The notes under the pieces are model-generated. The model had not been told where the DNA came from, did no database searches, and saw only the letters and a list, made by a program, of their open reading frames with translations. From contig SCOE01000001.1 of the NCBI GenBank assembly GCA_005503065.1, positions 186,001-250,000 on the forward strand: a DNA stretch of 64,000 nucleotides. The letters run 5' to 3'. Position numbers and translations under genes: made by a program. How positions within the stretch are numbered: position 1 is the stretch's first letter; each line of letters opens with the position of its first letter. Source of the DNA: Comamonadaceae bacterium ALPHA2B (GTDB lineage: Bacteria > Pseudomonadota > Gammaproteobacteria > Burkholderiales > Burkholderiaceae_C). Below, one piece after another: positions 31,779 to 40,678 of the stretch.

Positions 31779-32768
31779 ATGACCTACATCAAGAGGCTTG
31801 CTGCTGCGGCAACCGCCTTGCCGCTGGCAGTGGCCCTCGCCCTGGCACCCAGTGGCGCGGGCGCCCAGGCCGACTACCCCACCAAGCCCGTGCGCATCAT
31901 TGCCCCCTTCCCGGCGGGCAGCGGCCCCGACGCCAACGCCCGTGAACTGGCGGCGGAGCTCACGAAGATCCTGGGCCAGTCCTTCTATGTGGAGAACCGC
32001 CCGGGCGCCTCCAACATCATCGGCACCGAGGTGGCGGCCAAGGCGCCCAACGATGGCTACTCGCTCTACATCGGCACCACCAGCTCGCTGTCGGTCGTGC
32101 CGCACCTGTACGGCAAGCTGCCCTTCAATGCCGAGCGCGACTTCGCGCCCATCAGCCTGCTCGGCGTGCTCAACACGGGGTTGATCGCTACGCCCTCGGT
32201 GGCGGCCAAGGACGCGCGCGAACTGGTCGCCCAGCTCAAGGCCAAGCCCGACTCGGTGACCGTCGCCACGGCGGGCATCGGCAGTTACTCGCATCTGTCG
32301 GCCGTGTGGTTCAACAGCGTGGCGGGCGTGAAGTCGAACCTGGTGCCCTACAACAGCAACAGTCCTTACGCGGACCTCCTGGCCGGCCAGATCCAGCTCA
32401 TGTTCGACGGCCTGCCCGCGGCGGCCAGCAACGTGCAGGCCGGCAAGCTCAAGCTGCTGGGCATCACCGGCCGCGAACGGCACCCGAGCTTTCCGAACGT
32501 GCCCACCTTCGCCGAGCAGGGCCTGCCCGACTACACGCCCATCGCCTGGCAGGGCCTGCTGGCGCCAGCCGGCACGGCGCCGGCCATCCTGGAGAAGCTC
32601 AGCGCCGCCATGGCCAAGGTCTGCCAGTCGCCCGAGTTGGCCAAGAAGTGGCGCGACTACGGCGGCGAGCTGCGCTGCAACACGCCGGCCGAATTCACGG
32701 CTTTCATCCAGGCCGACCGCGCCATGTGGGGCAAGGTGGTTCGCGCCGCCGGCGTGAAGCTGGACTGA
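31779..32768 (+). CDS. Bug-family (tripartite tricarboxylate-type) substrate-binding protein
   Basis: A 329-residue exported receptor: signal RLAAAATALPLAVALALAPSGAGAQA, then DYPTKPVRIIAPFPAGSGPDANARELA, the diagnostic start of Bug proteins, and ENRPGASNIIGTEVAAKAPNDGYSLYIG. The family binds carboxylates and aromatic acids without net charge contacts and is greatly expanded in Burkholderiales. No TctA/TctB membrane partner is next to it. It is divergent from the aromatic operon, so it may sense or import the substrate. Confidence 0.92.
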   Translation: MTYIKRLAAAATALPLAVALALAPSGAGAQADYPTKPVRIIAPFPAGSGPDANARELAAELTKILGQSFYVENRPGASNIIGTEVAAKAPNDGYSLYIGTTSSLSVVPHLYGKLPFNAERDFAPISLLGVLNTGLIATPSVAAKDARELVAQLKAKPDSVTVATAGIGSYSHLSAVWFNSVAGVKSNLVPYNSNSPYADLLAGQIQLMFDGLPAAASNVQAGKLKLLGITGRERHPSFPNVPTFAEQGLPDYTPIAWQGLLAPAGTAPAILEKLSAAMAKVCQSPELAKKWRDYGGELRCNTPAEFTAFIQADRAMWGKVVRAAGVKLD

Positions 32769-32780
32769 ACCCCGGCGCCG

Positions 32781-32806
32781 CGCCCGGCGGTCACGACAGC
32801 CGGGCG
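32781..32806. terminator. GC-rich hairpin after the Bug gene
   Basis: CGCCCGGC (32781-32788) and GCCGGGCG (32799-32806) form a perfect 8-bp stem with a 10-nt loop, beginning 13 nt after the Bug stop codon. There is no T-run, so it is at most a Rho-assisted or weak terminator. Confidence 0.4.
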
Positions 32807-32916
32807 TTGGCGCCACCACGGCGCCGCTGCGCCTGCGGGCGCGCAGCGGATCGGCCAGGACACGCTGCAACCCGAGGCGCACAGCGGCCGCGCATGGCAC
32901 GCTGCTTGCATCACAT

Positions 32917-32928
32917 CTTGTATCCAAG
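32917..32928. promoter_or_regulatory. Candidate GntR operator CTTGTATCCAAG, copy 1
   Basis: The 12-mer CTTG-TATC-CAAG lies 15 nt before the AtzF start. The identical sequence stands before the BMP operon at 39492. FCD-type GntR regulators often recognise palindromes of the CTTGTATACAAG type, and a GntR gene of that class closes the downstream operon at 46888-47613. Confidence 0.65.
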
Positions 32929-32943
32929 TCTGGATGCCTTGAT

Positions 32944-34686
32944 ATGGTGCACGAAGTTCCTCCCCTCGACGCGAAGCCGACGCCTGCCTCGGTCCCTCCC
33001 CCTGACGTCGCGCCCGACGGCCGCCCCGAGGCGGCGTGGATCAGCCGACCGGTCGCGCCCGTCGCCGGCGCGGCCTCGGGCCCGCTCGCCGGGCTGCGCT
33101 TCGGCGTCAAGGACAACATCGACGTCGCCGGCCTGCCCACCACGGCGGCATGCCCGGCCTTCGCCTACCTTCCATCGGCCCACGCCACGGTGGTGCAGCG
33201 CCTGCTGGCAGCCGGTGCATCGGTGTCCGGCAAGACCAACCTCGACCAGTTCGCCTGCGGCCTGAACGGCACGCGCTCGCCCTACGGTGCGGTGCCCAAC
33301 AGCTTCGATGCGCGCTACGTCTCGGGCGGCTCCAGCTCCGGCTCGGCCTACGTGGTCGCGACCGGCGAGGTCGACTTCGCGCTCGGCACCGACACGGCCG
33401 GCTCGGGCCGCGTGCCGGCGGGCCTGAACAACATCGTCGGCATCAAGCCCACGCGGGGCCTCCTGAGTGCCCGGGGTGTGGTGCCGGCGGCGCAGAGCGT
33501 GGACTGCGTCTCCATCTTCGCGCGCACGGTCGAGCTGGCCGCGCAGGTGCTGGCTGCGGCCCTGGGGCCCGATGCCGGCGATCCCTATTCGCGCACGCTG
33601 GCCCTGGCGCCCGCCCACTGGCCGGCGCGCTTCCGCTTCGGCGTGCCCTCCTTGCGTGCCTTCTTCGGCGACACGCAGGCCGAGGAGGCCTGGGATGCGG
33701 CGATCGAGCAGTTGCAGGTGCTGGGCGGCACCCCGGTCGAGATCGACTATGCACCGCTGGCCGAGGCCGCCGCGCTGCTCTACGACAGCGCCCTGGTGGC
33801 CGAGCGCTACGCCGCCGTGCGTCCCTTCTTCGATGCACACCCCGACGCGGTGATGGAGCCGGTGCGCGGCATCCTCGCGCAGGGCACCGGCTACGGCGCC
33901 GCCGATCATGTCGACGCGCTGACCCGCCTGCGGGCGCTGGGCCAGCGTGCCGCCGCCATGTGGGCCGGCATCGACGTCCTCATGGTGCCCACCGTCCCTA
34001 CGCACTGCACCATCGCCGACATGCAGGCCGACCCGGTGGCGCGCAACAGCCGCATGGGCGCGTACACCAACTTCGTCAACCTGCTGGACTACGCCGCGAT
34101 CTCGGTGCCCTCCAGCCTGCGACCCGACGGCCTGCCCTTCGGCGTGACCTTCATCGGCCCGGCCGGCAGCGACTTCGCGCTCGCGGCGCTGGGCCAGCGC
34201 TACCACCAGGCCACCGGGCTGCCATCGGGCGCCACCGGCCAGCCGTTGCCCCCCGCAGCGGCACTGCCCCAGCCGCCCATCGCCGGGCCGACGGTGCGCG
34301 TGGCCGTGGTCGGCGCGCACCTGTCGGGCATGCCGCTGAACGTGCAGCTGCAGGAGCGCGGCGGCCGCCTGCTGCAGGCCACGCACACCGCGCCGGACTA
34401 CCGCCTCTTCGCGCTGCCCGGCACCGTGCCGCCCAAGCCCGGCCTGGTCCGCGCCGCGGCGGGCGAGGGCGCCGCCATCGCGCTGGAGGTCTGGGAGCTG
34501 CCCGCCGCGCACTACGGCAGCTTCGTCGCGCTCATCCCGGCGCCGCTGGGCATCGGCACGCTGACGCTGGCCGACGGCTCGGCCGTGCAGGGCTTTCTCT
34601 GCGAGGCGCAGGCGCTGGCCGGCGCGCAGGACATCACCCACCACGGCGGCTGGCGCGCCTACATGGGCAGCCGCCCGGCCGCCTGA
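32944..34686 (+). CDS. atzF: Allophanate hydrolase (AtzF family)
   Basis: A 580-residue amidase-signature enzyme that splits allophanate (or 1,3-dicarboxyurea) to ammonia and CO2. The Ser-cisSer-Lys triad is present: Lys56 in GVKDNID, Ser130 in SGGSSSGS and Ser154 in DTAGSGRVPA, with the same 74- and 24-residue spacing as in Pseudomonas ADP AtzF. The C-terminal 130 residues form the extra domain found in allophanate hydrolases (VRVAVVGAHLSGMPLNVQL...). It heads the first nitrogen operon with the candidate GntR operator just upstream. Confidence 0.93.
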   Translation: MVHEVPPLDAKPTPASVPPPDVAPDGRPEAAWISRPVAPVAGAASGPLAGLRFGVKDNIDVAGLPTTAACPAFAYLPSAHATVVQRLLAAGASVSGKTNLDQFACGLNGTRSPYGAVPNSFDARYVSGGSSSGSAYVVATGEVDFALGTDTAGSGRVPAGLNNIVGIKPTRGLLSARGVVPAAQSVDCVSIFARTVELAAQVLAAALGPDAGDPYSRTLALAPAHWPARFRFGVPSLRAFFGDTQAEEAWDAAIEQLQVLGGTPVEIDYAPLAEAAALLYDSALVAERYAAVRPFFDAHPDAVMEPVRGILAQGTGYGAADHVDALTRLRALGQRAAAMWAGIDVLMVPTVPTHCTIADMQADPVARNSRMGAYTNFVNLLDYAAISVPSSLRPDGLPFGVTFIGPAGSDFALAALGQRYHQATGLPSGATGQPLPPAAALPQPPIAGPTVRVAVVGAHLSGMPLNVQLQERGGRLLQATHTAPDYRLFALPGTVPPKPGLVRAAAGEGAAIALEVWELPAAHYGSFVALIPAPLGIGTLTLADGSAVQGFLCEAQALAGAQDITHHGGWRAYMGSRPAA

Positions 34687-34738
34687 GGCGCCGCCGCCTT
34701 CCTCCTTTCACACACACAACCGCACAGGAGTCCTTGCC

Positions 34739-35725
34739 ATGTCCCTTTCCCGTCCCTCGCGCCGGCAGCTGCTGCAGACCGGCAGCGCCGCACTGGCCGT
34801 GCTGGCCGCGCCCGCCATCGTGCGCGCGCAGACGCCGAAGATCCGCATCGGCTACTGGCCGGTGGCCGCCGGCCTGCCCTTCTTCGCCGCGGTGGAGAAG
34901 GGCTTCTTCAAGGAGGCGGGGCTGGACGTCGAGCCACTGAAGTTCGCGGGTGCGCAGCAGGTCATGGAGGCCATGCTCTCCGGCCGCGGCGACGGCAGCG
35001 CCAACGGCACCGGCTCGGCCAACCTCGCCATCGGCGAGATCGCGCAGCCGGGCCTGTTCAAGATCTTCTGCACCAACCCGAGCAATGCCAAGTTCGTGCT
35101 GGAGGAGTTCCTCGTGCCCAAGGACAGCCCGATCAAGAGCGTGGCCGAGCTCAAGGGCAAGAAGGTCGCCTCGGGCCCCGGCATCCAGAACGTCACGCTG
35201 GCCAAGACCATGCTGGAGCGCGCCGGTGCAGGCGCCATCAACGTGACCGAGCTGCCCATCGGCCAGCACGTGGCGGCGCTGGCGGCCGGCCAGGTCGACG
35301 CCGTTTACACGCTCGAGCCGACCGGCACCGTGGGGCGCCTGAACGGCACCACCCGCGTGCTGGAGGCCGGCGTGGTGGCGCACTACATCCTCGGCGACCC
35401 GATGGCGCCCTGGCACGGCGGAGCGGCCAGCCTCACGACCGAGTTCATCAAGAAGAACCCCGAGCTGGCCAAGAAGTACATCGCCGCCTATGCGAAGGGC
35501 GTGGAGTTCGTGCGCACCCAGCCGGCCGAGGCGCGGCAGTACATGAAGGGCTACACCGCCATCGAAGGCGCGCTCACCAACGAGGTGCCGCTGGCCTCGT
35601 ACATGCTCTTCAACGAGTTCAAGACCAGCGACGCGGCCTACTTCCAGAAGTTCTACGACCTGTTCACCGAGAAGGGCATCTTCGAGAAGAAGGTGACGGT
35701 GGACGGTCTCCTCTACAAGGGCTGA
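34739..35725 (+). CDS. ABC transporter substrate-binding protein, NitT/TauT family
   Basis: A 328-residue exported receptor with a twin-arginine-like signal (SRRQLLQTGSAALAVLAAPAIVRA). Mature start KIRIGYWPVAAGLPFFAAVEKGFFKEAGLDV is the NMT1 entry, and VASGPGIQNVTLAKTML with QHVAALAAGQVDAVYTLEP follows. Encoded between AtzF and its permease and ATPase, with 3-nt spacing to the permease, so the ligand is likely a ureide or N-heterocycle metabolised by AtzF and AtzEG. Confidence 0.9.
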   Translation: MSLSRPSRRQLLQTGSAALAVLAAPAIVRAQTPKIRIGYWPVAAGLPFFAAVEKGFFKEAGLDVEPLKFAGAQQVMEAMLSGRGDGSANGTGSANLAIGEIAQPGLFKIFCTNPSNAKFVLEEFLVPKDSPIKSVAELKGKKVASGPGIQNVTLAKTMLERAGAGAINVTELPIGQHVAALAAGQVDAVYTLEPTGTVGRLNGTTRVLEAGVVAHYILGDPMAPWHGGAASLTTEFIKKNPELAKKYIAAYAKGVEFVRTQPAEARQYMKGYTAIEGALTNEVPLASYMLFNEFKTSDAAYFQKFYDLFTEKGIFEKKVTVDGLLYKG

Positions 35726-35728
35726 GCC

Positions 35729-36556
35729 ATGGCCGACGCGAGCACCACCACCGCCACGCCCTGGACGCCGCCGGCCGCCACGGCGAGCGCCGCACCGAAG
35801 ACACCGCTCCTGCAGCGCCTGCTGCCGGCCATCGGGCCGGTGGCCCTCTTCATCGTCTGGGACCTCGTCGTGCGGCTGGGCTTCATCAAGCCCATCCTGC
35901 TGCCGGCACCGGCCGACACGGTGGGCACGCTGCTCACCGGGCTGGCCGGCGGGCCGCTGCTGTCGGACTTCCTGGTGACGGTGTGGCGCACGCTGCAGGC
36001 CTTCCTGATCGCCGCCGTCGTCGGCGTGCCGCTGGGCGTGCTGCTGGGCAGCAACGAGAAGGCGTACCGCAGCGTGGAGTTCCTGATCGACTTCTTCCGC
36101 TCCACGCCCAGCTCGGCGCTGATCCCGCTGTTCCTCATGATCTTCGGCACCTCCGACGTGAACAAGGTCGCCATCGCGGCCTTCGGTGCGCTGCTGATCG
36201 TGGTGTTCAACAGCGCCTACGGCGTCATCAACGCACGCAAGCAGCGCGTGATGGCGGCCAAGGTGATGGGCGCCACCCGCTGGCAGACCTTTCGCGACGT
36301 GCTGGTGTGGGAAAGCCTGCAGCCCAGCTTCGTCGGCCTGCGTTCGGCGGTGTCGATGGCCCTGGTGATCGTGATCGTGGCGGAGATGTTCATCGGCGCG
36401 GATTCGGGCCTGGGCAACCGCATCATCAACTCGCAGCAGGTGCTCAACGTCAAGAGCATGTACGCCTCGATCCTCGCGGCCGGGGCGCTGGGCTACGCGC
36501 TGAACATCCTGTTCCTCGTCGCGGAACGCAAGATCGTCCACTGGAGCGGAAGATGA
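35729..36556 (+). CDS. ABC transporter permease, NitT/TauT family
   Basis: A 275-residue six-helix permease preceded by a proline/alanine-rich 25-residue tail. The EAA loop reads AAKVMGATRWQTFRDVLVWESLQPSFVGLRSAVSMALVIVIVAEMF, typical of the SsuC/TauC group. Its last 4 nt overlap the ATPase start (ATGA). Part of the AtzF-associated importer. Confidence 0.93.
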   Translation: MADASTTTATPWTPPAATASAAPKTPLLQRLLPAIGPVALFIVWDLVVRLGFIKPILLPAPADTVGTLLTGLAGGPLLSDFLVTVWRTLQAFLIAAVVGVPLGVLLGSNEKAYRSVEFLIDFFRSTPSSALIPLFLMIFGTSDVNKVAIAAFGALLIVVFNSAYGVINARKQRVMAAKVMGATRWQTFRDVLVWESLQPSFVGLRSAVSMALVIVIVAEMFIGADSGLGNRIINSQQVLNVKSMYASILAAGALGYALNILFLVAERKIVHWSGR

Positions 36557-37386
36557 AAATGGCTGCAGACATCGTGTTGAACGGTCCGGTCTACGCGGAC
36601 GTCCCCAAGCCGAAGTTCGCGCCCGGCCCCGCCGGCACGCACATCACCATCCGCGGCCTGACCAAGTACTTCGCGGGCTGGCCGTTGTACGAGAACTTCG
36701 ACCTCGACATCCCCAAGCACGCGATCGTCTCGGTCTTCGGACCCAACGGCTGCGGCAAGTCGACGCTGATCAACATGATCGCGGGGCTGATCCCCATCGA
36801 CCGCGGCGAGATCCTGTTCGACGGCAAGAGCCTGAAGGACACCAAGATCGGCTACGTGTTCCAGAACTATCGCGAGGCGATGTTCCCGTGGATGCGCACC
36901 ATCGACAACATCGCCTACCCGCTCAAGCTCGAAGGCCGCAGCAAGGCCGAGGTCGACCGCCGCATGGCCGAGCTGGTGGCGAGCTTCGACGTCAAGTTCG
37001 ACCTCAACCGCTACCCCTACGAGCTCTCGGGCGGGCAGCAGCAGACGGCCTCGATCATGCGGGCCCTGGCGCCCAACCCCGAGGTGCTGTTCCTCGACGA
37101 GCCCTTCTCGGCGCTCGACTTCGAGATGACGCTCTTCATCCGCGAGAAGCTGCAGGAGGTGTTCATGCAGACCGGCACCACCATGCTGCTGGTCTCGCAC
37201 GACCTGGAGGAGGCGGTGTACCTGGCCGACCAGGTGCTGCTGCTGACCAAGCGGCCGACCAAGGTGGCCGAGATCCTCAGTTATACCGATGCGCGCCCGC
37301 GCACCCTCGAGACGCTCAGCTCGCCCAGCTTCGTCGCGATGAAGAAGCTGAGCCTGGAGATCTTCCAGCGCGAGGTGCGGCGATGA
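36553..37386 (+). CDS. ABC transporter ATP-binding protein, NitT/TauT family
   Basis: A 277-residue ATPase with Walker A GPNGCGKST, Q-loop in YVFQNYREAMFPW, signature LSGGQQQTAS, Walker B EVLFLDEP and H-loop LVSHDLEEAVYLA. A 33-residue N-terminal extension with PKPKFAPGP precedes the first strand. It completes the transporter encoded with AtzF. Confidence 0.93.
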   Translation: MKMAADIVLNGPVYADVPKPKFAPGPAGTHITIRGLTKYFAGWPLYENFDLDIPKHAIVSVFGPNGCGKSTLINMIAGLIPIDRGEILFDGKSLKDTKIGYVFQNYREAMFPWMRTIDNIAYPLKLEGRSKAEVDRRMAELVASFDVKFDLNRYPYELSGGQQQTASIMRALAPNPEVLFLDEPFSALDFEMTLFIREKLQEVFMQTGTTMLLVSHDLEEAVYLADQVLLLTKRPTKVAEILSYTDARPRTLETLSSPSFVAMKKLSLEIFQREVRR

Positions 37387-37417
37387 ACGCCTTGGTACCA
37401 GCGCGCGGAGACCGGCC

Positions 37418-37621
37418 ATGACACCCCAGGAAGCCGAGAAGTACGTCGACGCGACGGCCGCGGCGCTGGGCCTGCCGCTGCGCAGCGACCACCGCCCGGG
37501 CGTGCTGCGCTACTTCGGACTGGCGGCCGGCTTCGCCGCCCTGGTCGAGGCGGTGCCGCTCGAGCCGCACCATGAGAGCGCGGTGAGCTTCGTGCCCGTG
37601 CCGCCGGAGCCTGCCGAATGA
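37418..37621 (+). CDS. atzG: AtzG-like small subunit (HpxX-like)
   Basis: A 67-residue acidic protein of the DUF4089 type: EAEKYVDATAAALGLPLRSDHRPGV with the PE/RPGV helix turn. AtzG forms a complex with AtzE that is needed for 1-carboxybiuret hydrolysis; in hpx clusters the same family is called HpxX. Its stop overlaps the amidase start by 4 nt (ATGA), a strong sign that the two form a complex. Confidence 0.88.
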   Translation: MTPQEAEKYVDATAAALGLPLRSDHRPGVLRYFGLAAGFAALVEAVPLEPHHESAVSFVPVPPEPAE

Positions 37622-39051
37622 CGCCCGCGGAGTGGCTGCGCCAGGATGCGGCCGCCATGGCCGAGGCGGTGCGCAGCGGCGCGCTCAGCGCCGTGGCGCT
37701 GGCCGAGGCCGCGCTCTCGCGCATCGACGCGACCGATGCGCGCGTGAACGCCTTCACCGACGTCGTCGCGCCACGTGCGCTGCGCCGCGCCGCGCAGGTC
37801 GATGCCGCGCTGGCCGGTCCCACCGCCGAGCGGGCGCGCGCGCTGCCGCTGCTGGGCGTGCCCTTCGCGGTGAAGAACCTCTTCGACGTGGCGGGCCTGC
37901 CCACGCTGGCCGGTTCGAAGATCGAGCGCACCGCGCCGCCCGCGCGAGCCGACGGCCTGCTGGTGCGGCGGCTGGAGCAGGCCGGTGCCGTGCTGGTGGG
38001 CGCGCTCAACATGGACGAGTACGCCTACGGCTTCACCACCGAGAACAGCCACGCCGGCACCTGCCGCAATCCGCACGACCTGACGCGCATCGCGGGCGGC
38101 TCCTCGGGTGGATCGGGCGCCGCGGTGGCGGCGGGGCAGGTGCCGCTGGCGCTGGGCTCCGACACCAACGGCTCGATCCGCGTGCCGGCCTCGCTCAACG
38201 GCGTGTACGGCCTCAAGCCCACCTTCGGCCGGCTGCCGCGCACCGGCAGCTATCCCTTCGTGGCCAGCCTCGATCACCTGGGGCCCTTCGCCCGTTCCGT
38301 GCGCGACCTGGCCCTGTGCTACGACGCCCTGCAGGGCCCGGAGATGCGCGCACCGCGCGATCCCGGCTGCGCACAGCGGCCGGTCGAGGCCGTCGCGCCG
38401 CTGCTCGAGCGCGGCGCGGAGGGCCTGCGCATCGGCGTGCTCGGCGGGTGGTTTCGCCAGTGGGCGCAGCCCGAGGCCATCGCAGCCGTCGACATCGTGG
38501 CGCAGGCGCTGGGCGCACGGCAGATGGTCGAACTGCCGCTGGTGGAGGCCGGCCGCGCGGCGGCCTTCCTCATCACCAATGCCGAGGGCGCCGCGCTGCA
38601 CCTGCCGGACCTGCGCCGCCGGCCGCAGGATTTCGAGCCGCTGTCGCGTGACCGCTTCCTGGCCGGCGCCCTGTTGCCCGCGGCCTGGGTGGCGCGCGCG
38701 CAGCGCGTGCGCCAGCGCTATGCCGAGGAGGCGGCGCGCGTCTTCGGCCGCTTCGACATCCTGCTGGCGCCGGCCACGCCCTGCGCCGCCACGCCCATCG
38801 GCACCGAGTTCTTCGAGCTCGACGGCCAGCGCCTGCCGCTGCGCCCCAACGTGGGCGTGCTGACGCAGCCCATCTCGTGTATCGGCCTGCCGGTGGCCGC
38901 GGTGCCGGTGTGGGGCGCCCATGCCGCGCTGCCCATCGGCGTGCAGGTGATCGCCGCGCCTTGGCGCGAAGACCTCGCGCTGCGCGTCGCTGCCGCGCTG
39001 GAGCGTGCCGGCGTCACCCAGGCGCCGGTGGCGGACCTGGAAGGAAGCTGA
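37618..39051 (+). CDS. atzE: AtzE-family amidohydrolase (1-carboxybiuret hydrolase / HpxY-like)
   Basis: A 477-residue amidase-signature enzyme with triad Lys86 (AVKNLFD), Ser162 (AGGSSGGSG) and Ser186 (TNGSIRVPA). Among amidases its N-terminal region and the [23 protein letters not shown] segment are those of AtzE/HpxY. AtzE with AtzG deaminates 1-carboxybiuret to 1,3-dicarboxyurea, the substrate of AtzF, which is encoded in the same operon. HpxXY is the alternative reading (oxalurate use) because HpxZ follows; the sequence alone does not decide. Confidence 0.88.
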   Translation: MTPAEWLRQDAAAMAEAVRSGALSAVALAEAALSRIDATDARVNAFTDVVAPRALRRAAQVDAALAGPTAERARALPLLGVPFAVKNLFDVAGLPTLAGSKIERTAPPARADGLLVRRLEQAGAVLVGALNMDEYAYGFTTENSHAGTCRNPHDLTRIAGGSSGGSGAAVAAGQVPLALGSDTNGSIRVPASLNGVYGLKPTFGRLPRTGSYPFVASLDHLGPFARSVRDLALCYDALQGPEMRAPRDPGCAQRPVEAVAPLLERGAEGLRIGVLGGWFRQWAQPEAIAAVDIVAQALGARQMVELPLVEAGRAAAFLITNAEGAALHLPDLRRRPQDFEPLSRDRFLAGALLPAAWVARAQRVRQRYAEEAARVFGRFDILLAPATPCAATPIGTEFFELDGQRLPLRPNVGVLTQPISCIGLPVAAVPVWGAHAALPIGVQVIAAPWREDLALRVAAALERAGVTQAPVADLEGS

Positions 39052-39053
39052 CC

Positions 39054-39440
39054 ATGATCGACGTTGCCGACATCAACCTGCCCGACGTGGTGGCCGAGGT
39101 GCGCGCCGCCTTCTCGCTGTACGAGGACGCGCTGGTGCACAACAAGGTCGAGATGCTCGACGCCCTGTTCTGGAACAGCCCGCACACCCTGCGCTACGGC
39201 GCCACCGAGAACCTCTACGGCTACGAGGCCATCGCCGCCTTCCGCGCCTCGCGGCCTTCGCAGGGCCTGATGCGCGACCTGCTGCGCGTGGAGATCACCA
39301 CCTACGGCCGCGACTGCGCGACCGCCAACTGCGAGTTCCGCCGCGAAGGCAGCACCCGAACGGGGCGCCAGAGCCAGACCTGGATGCGCACCGCACAAGG
39401 CTGGCGCGTGGTGTCGGCGCATGTGAGCCTGCTGGAGTGA
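39054..39440 (+). CDS. hpxZ: HpxZ-family protein (oxalurate catabolism, SnoaL-like)
   Basis: A 128-residue NTF2-like small protein, [42 protein letters not shown], which is the signature of the HpxZ/DUF3225 group. It follows atzE by 2 nt with an AAGGAA Shine-Dalgarno inside the preceding gene. In Klebsiella the family belongs to the hpxWXYZ oxalurate genes. Its molecular function is not known; it may be a chaperone or accessory subunit to the AtzEG-type amidase. Confidence 0.88.
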   Translation: MIDVADINLPDVVAEVRAAFSLYEDALVHNKVEMLDALFWNSPHTLRYGATENLYGYEAIAAFRASRPSQGLMRDLLRVEITTYGRDCATANCEFRREGSTRTGRQSQTWMRTAQGWRVVSAHVSLLE

Positions 39441-39491
39441 AACAGTCCCTCCTGCGAGCCGCCCAAAGCTGGCATGCGTTATGCGTACTGA

Positions 39492-39503
39492 CTTGTATCC
39501 AAG
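39492..39503. promoter_or_regulatory. Candidate GntR operator CTTGTATCCAAG, copy 2
   Basis: Exact repeat of the 12-mer at 32917-32928, 48 nt before the BMP-type receptor start, in the only sizeable intergenic gap of the island. It separates the region into two promoters under what is probably one regulator. Confidence 0.65.
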
Positions 39504-39551
39504 ATTGAACCGTTCCGCGCCACCGGCGCATCTTTCTTCCGGAGCCACTCC

Positions 39552-40664
39552 ATGAGCCAGTTCAACCGTCGCGATTCCCTCAAGTCCCTGGCCGCCCTCG
39601 GCGCCGCCTGCAGCCTCGGGCTGCTCAGCCCGCTCGCGCGGGCGCAGAAGCCGCTCACCGTGGGCGTGATCTACGTCGGCCCGCGCGACGACTACGGCTA
39701 CAACCAGGCGCACGCCCAGGCGGCGGCCGAGGTCAAGAAGATGCCCGGCGTGAAGGTGGTCGAGGAAGAGAACGTGCCCGAGACCGCGGCCGTGCAGAAG
39801 ACCATGACCGGCATGATCCAGCAGGACGGCGCGTCGCTGCTGTTCCCCACCTCCTTCGGCTACTTCGACCCGCACATCCTGGCGGTGGCGCCCAAGTACC
39901 CCGACGTTCGCTTCTCGCACTGCGGCGGGCTGTGGACCGAGAAGAACCCCAAGAACGTCGGCAGCTTCTTCGGCTACATCGACGAGTGCCAGTTCCTCAA
40001 CGGCGTGGTCGCGGCGCACATGACGAAGAGCAACAAGATCGCCTTCGTGGCCGCCAAGCCGATCCCGCAGGTGCTGCGCAACATCAACGCCTTCACCCTG
40101 GGGGCGCGATCGGTCAAGCCCGGCATCACCTGCAGCGTGATCTTCACGGGCGACTGGTCCATGGCCGTGAAGGAGGCCGAGGCCACCAACAGCCTGGCCG
40201 ACCAGGGCTGCGACGTGTTCACGATGCACGTGGACGGCCCCAAGGTGGTGGTCGAGACGGCGGCCAAGCGCGGCAAGATGGTGTGCGGCTACCACGCCAG
40301 CCAGGCCAAGCTGGCGCCCAACGCCTACCTCACCGGGGCCGAGTGGAACTGGCTCACCGCCTACAAGACGATCATCGACGCGGCGCGTTCCGGCAAGCCG
40401 CACCCGAACTTCCTGCGCGGCGGCCTGAAGGAAGGCTACGTGAAGACCTCCGCCTACGGCCCCATGGTCACCGACGCCGCCAAGAAGCAGGCCGACGACA
40501 TCAAGGCCAAGATGATCGCGGGCACCTTCGACATCTTCAAGGGACCGCTCAAGGACAACAAGGGCAAGGAAGTCATCGCCGCCGGCCAGGTGCAGAAGCA
40601 GACCGACCTGGAGCTCGAAAAGATGAACTACCTGGTCGAAGGCGTGATGGGCTCGATTGGTTGA
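39552..40664 (+). CDS. BMP (PnrA-like) family substrate-binding protein
   Basis: A 370-residue exported receptor (twin-arginine-like signal FNRRDSLKSLAALGAACSLGLLSPLARA). The mature part KPLTVGVIYVGPRDDYGYNQAHAQA is the basic membrane protein/PnrA fold that binds nucleosides and related heterocycles. It is the first gene of an operon with two paired permeases and a double ATPase, the standard layout for BMP-type nucleoside importers. Linked to formamidase, BiuH and a second cysteine hydrolase, a ureide or ring-nitrogen ligand is likely. Confidence 0.92.
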   Translation: MSQFNRRDSLKSLAALGAACSLGLLSPLARAQKPLTVGVIYVGPRDDYGYNQAHAQAAAEVKKMPGVKVVEEENVPETAAVQKTMTGMIQQDGASLLFPTSFGYFDPHILAVAPKYPDVRFSHCGGLWTEKNPKNVGSFFGYIDECQFLNGVVAAHMTKSNKIAFVAAKPIPQVLRNINAFTLGARSVKPGITCSVIFTGDWSMAVKEAEATNSLADQGCDVFTMHVDGPKVVVETAAKRGKMVCGYHASQAKLAPNAYLTGAEWNWLTAYKTIIDAARSGKPHPNFLRGGLKEGYVKTSAYGPMVTDAAKKQADDIKAKMIAGTFDIFKGPLKDNKGKEVIAAGQVQKQTDLELEKMNYLVEGVMGSIG

Positions 40665-40678
40665 TCAACCCAGGTGGA

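Noticed and set aside
32769-32943. Possible guanidine riboswitch upstream of AtzF
   Set aside because: Guanidine riboswitches often precede such genes, but I could not find the conserved core sequence; only the CTTGTATCCAAG site and a weak hairpin are visible.
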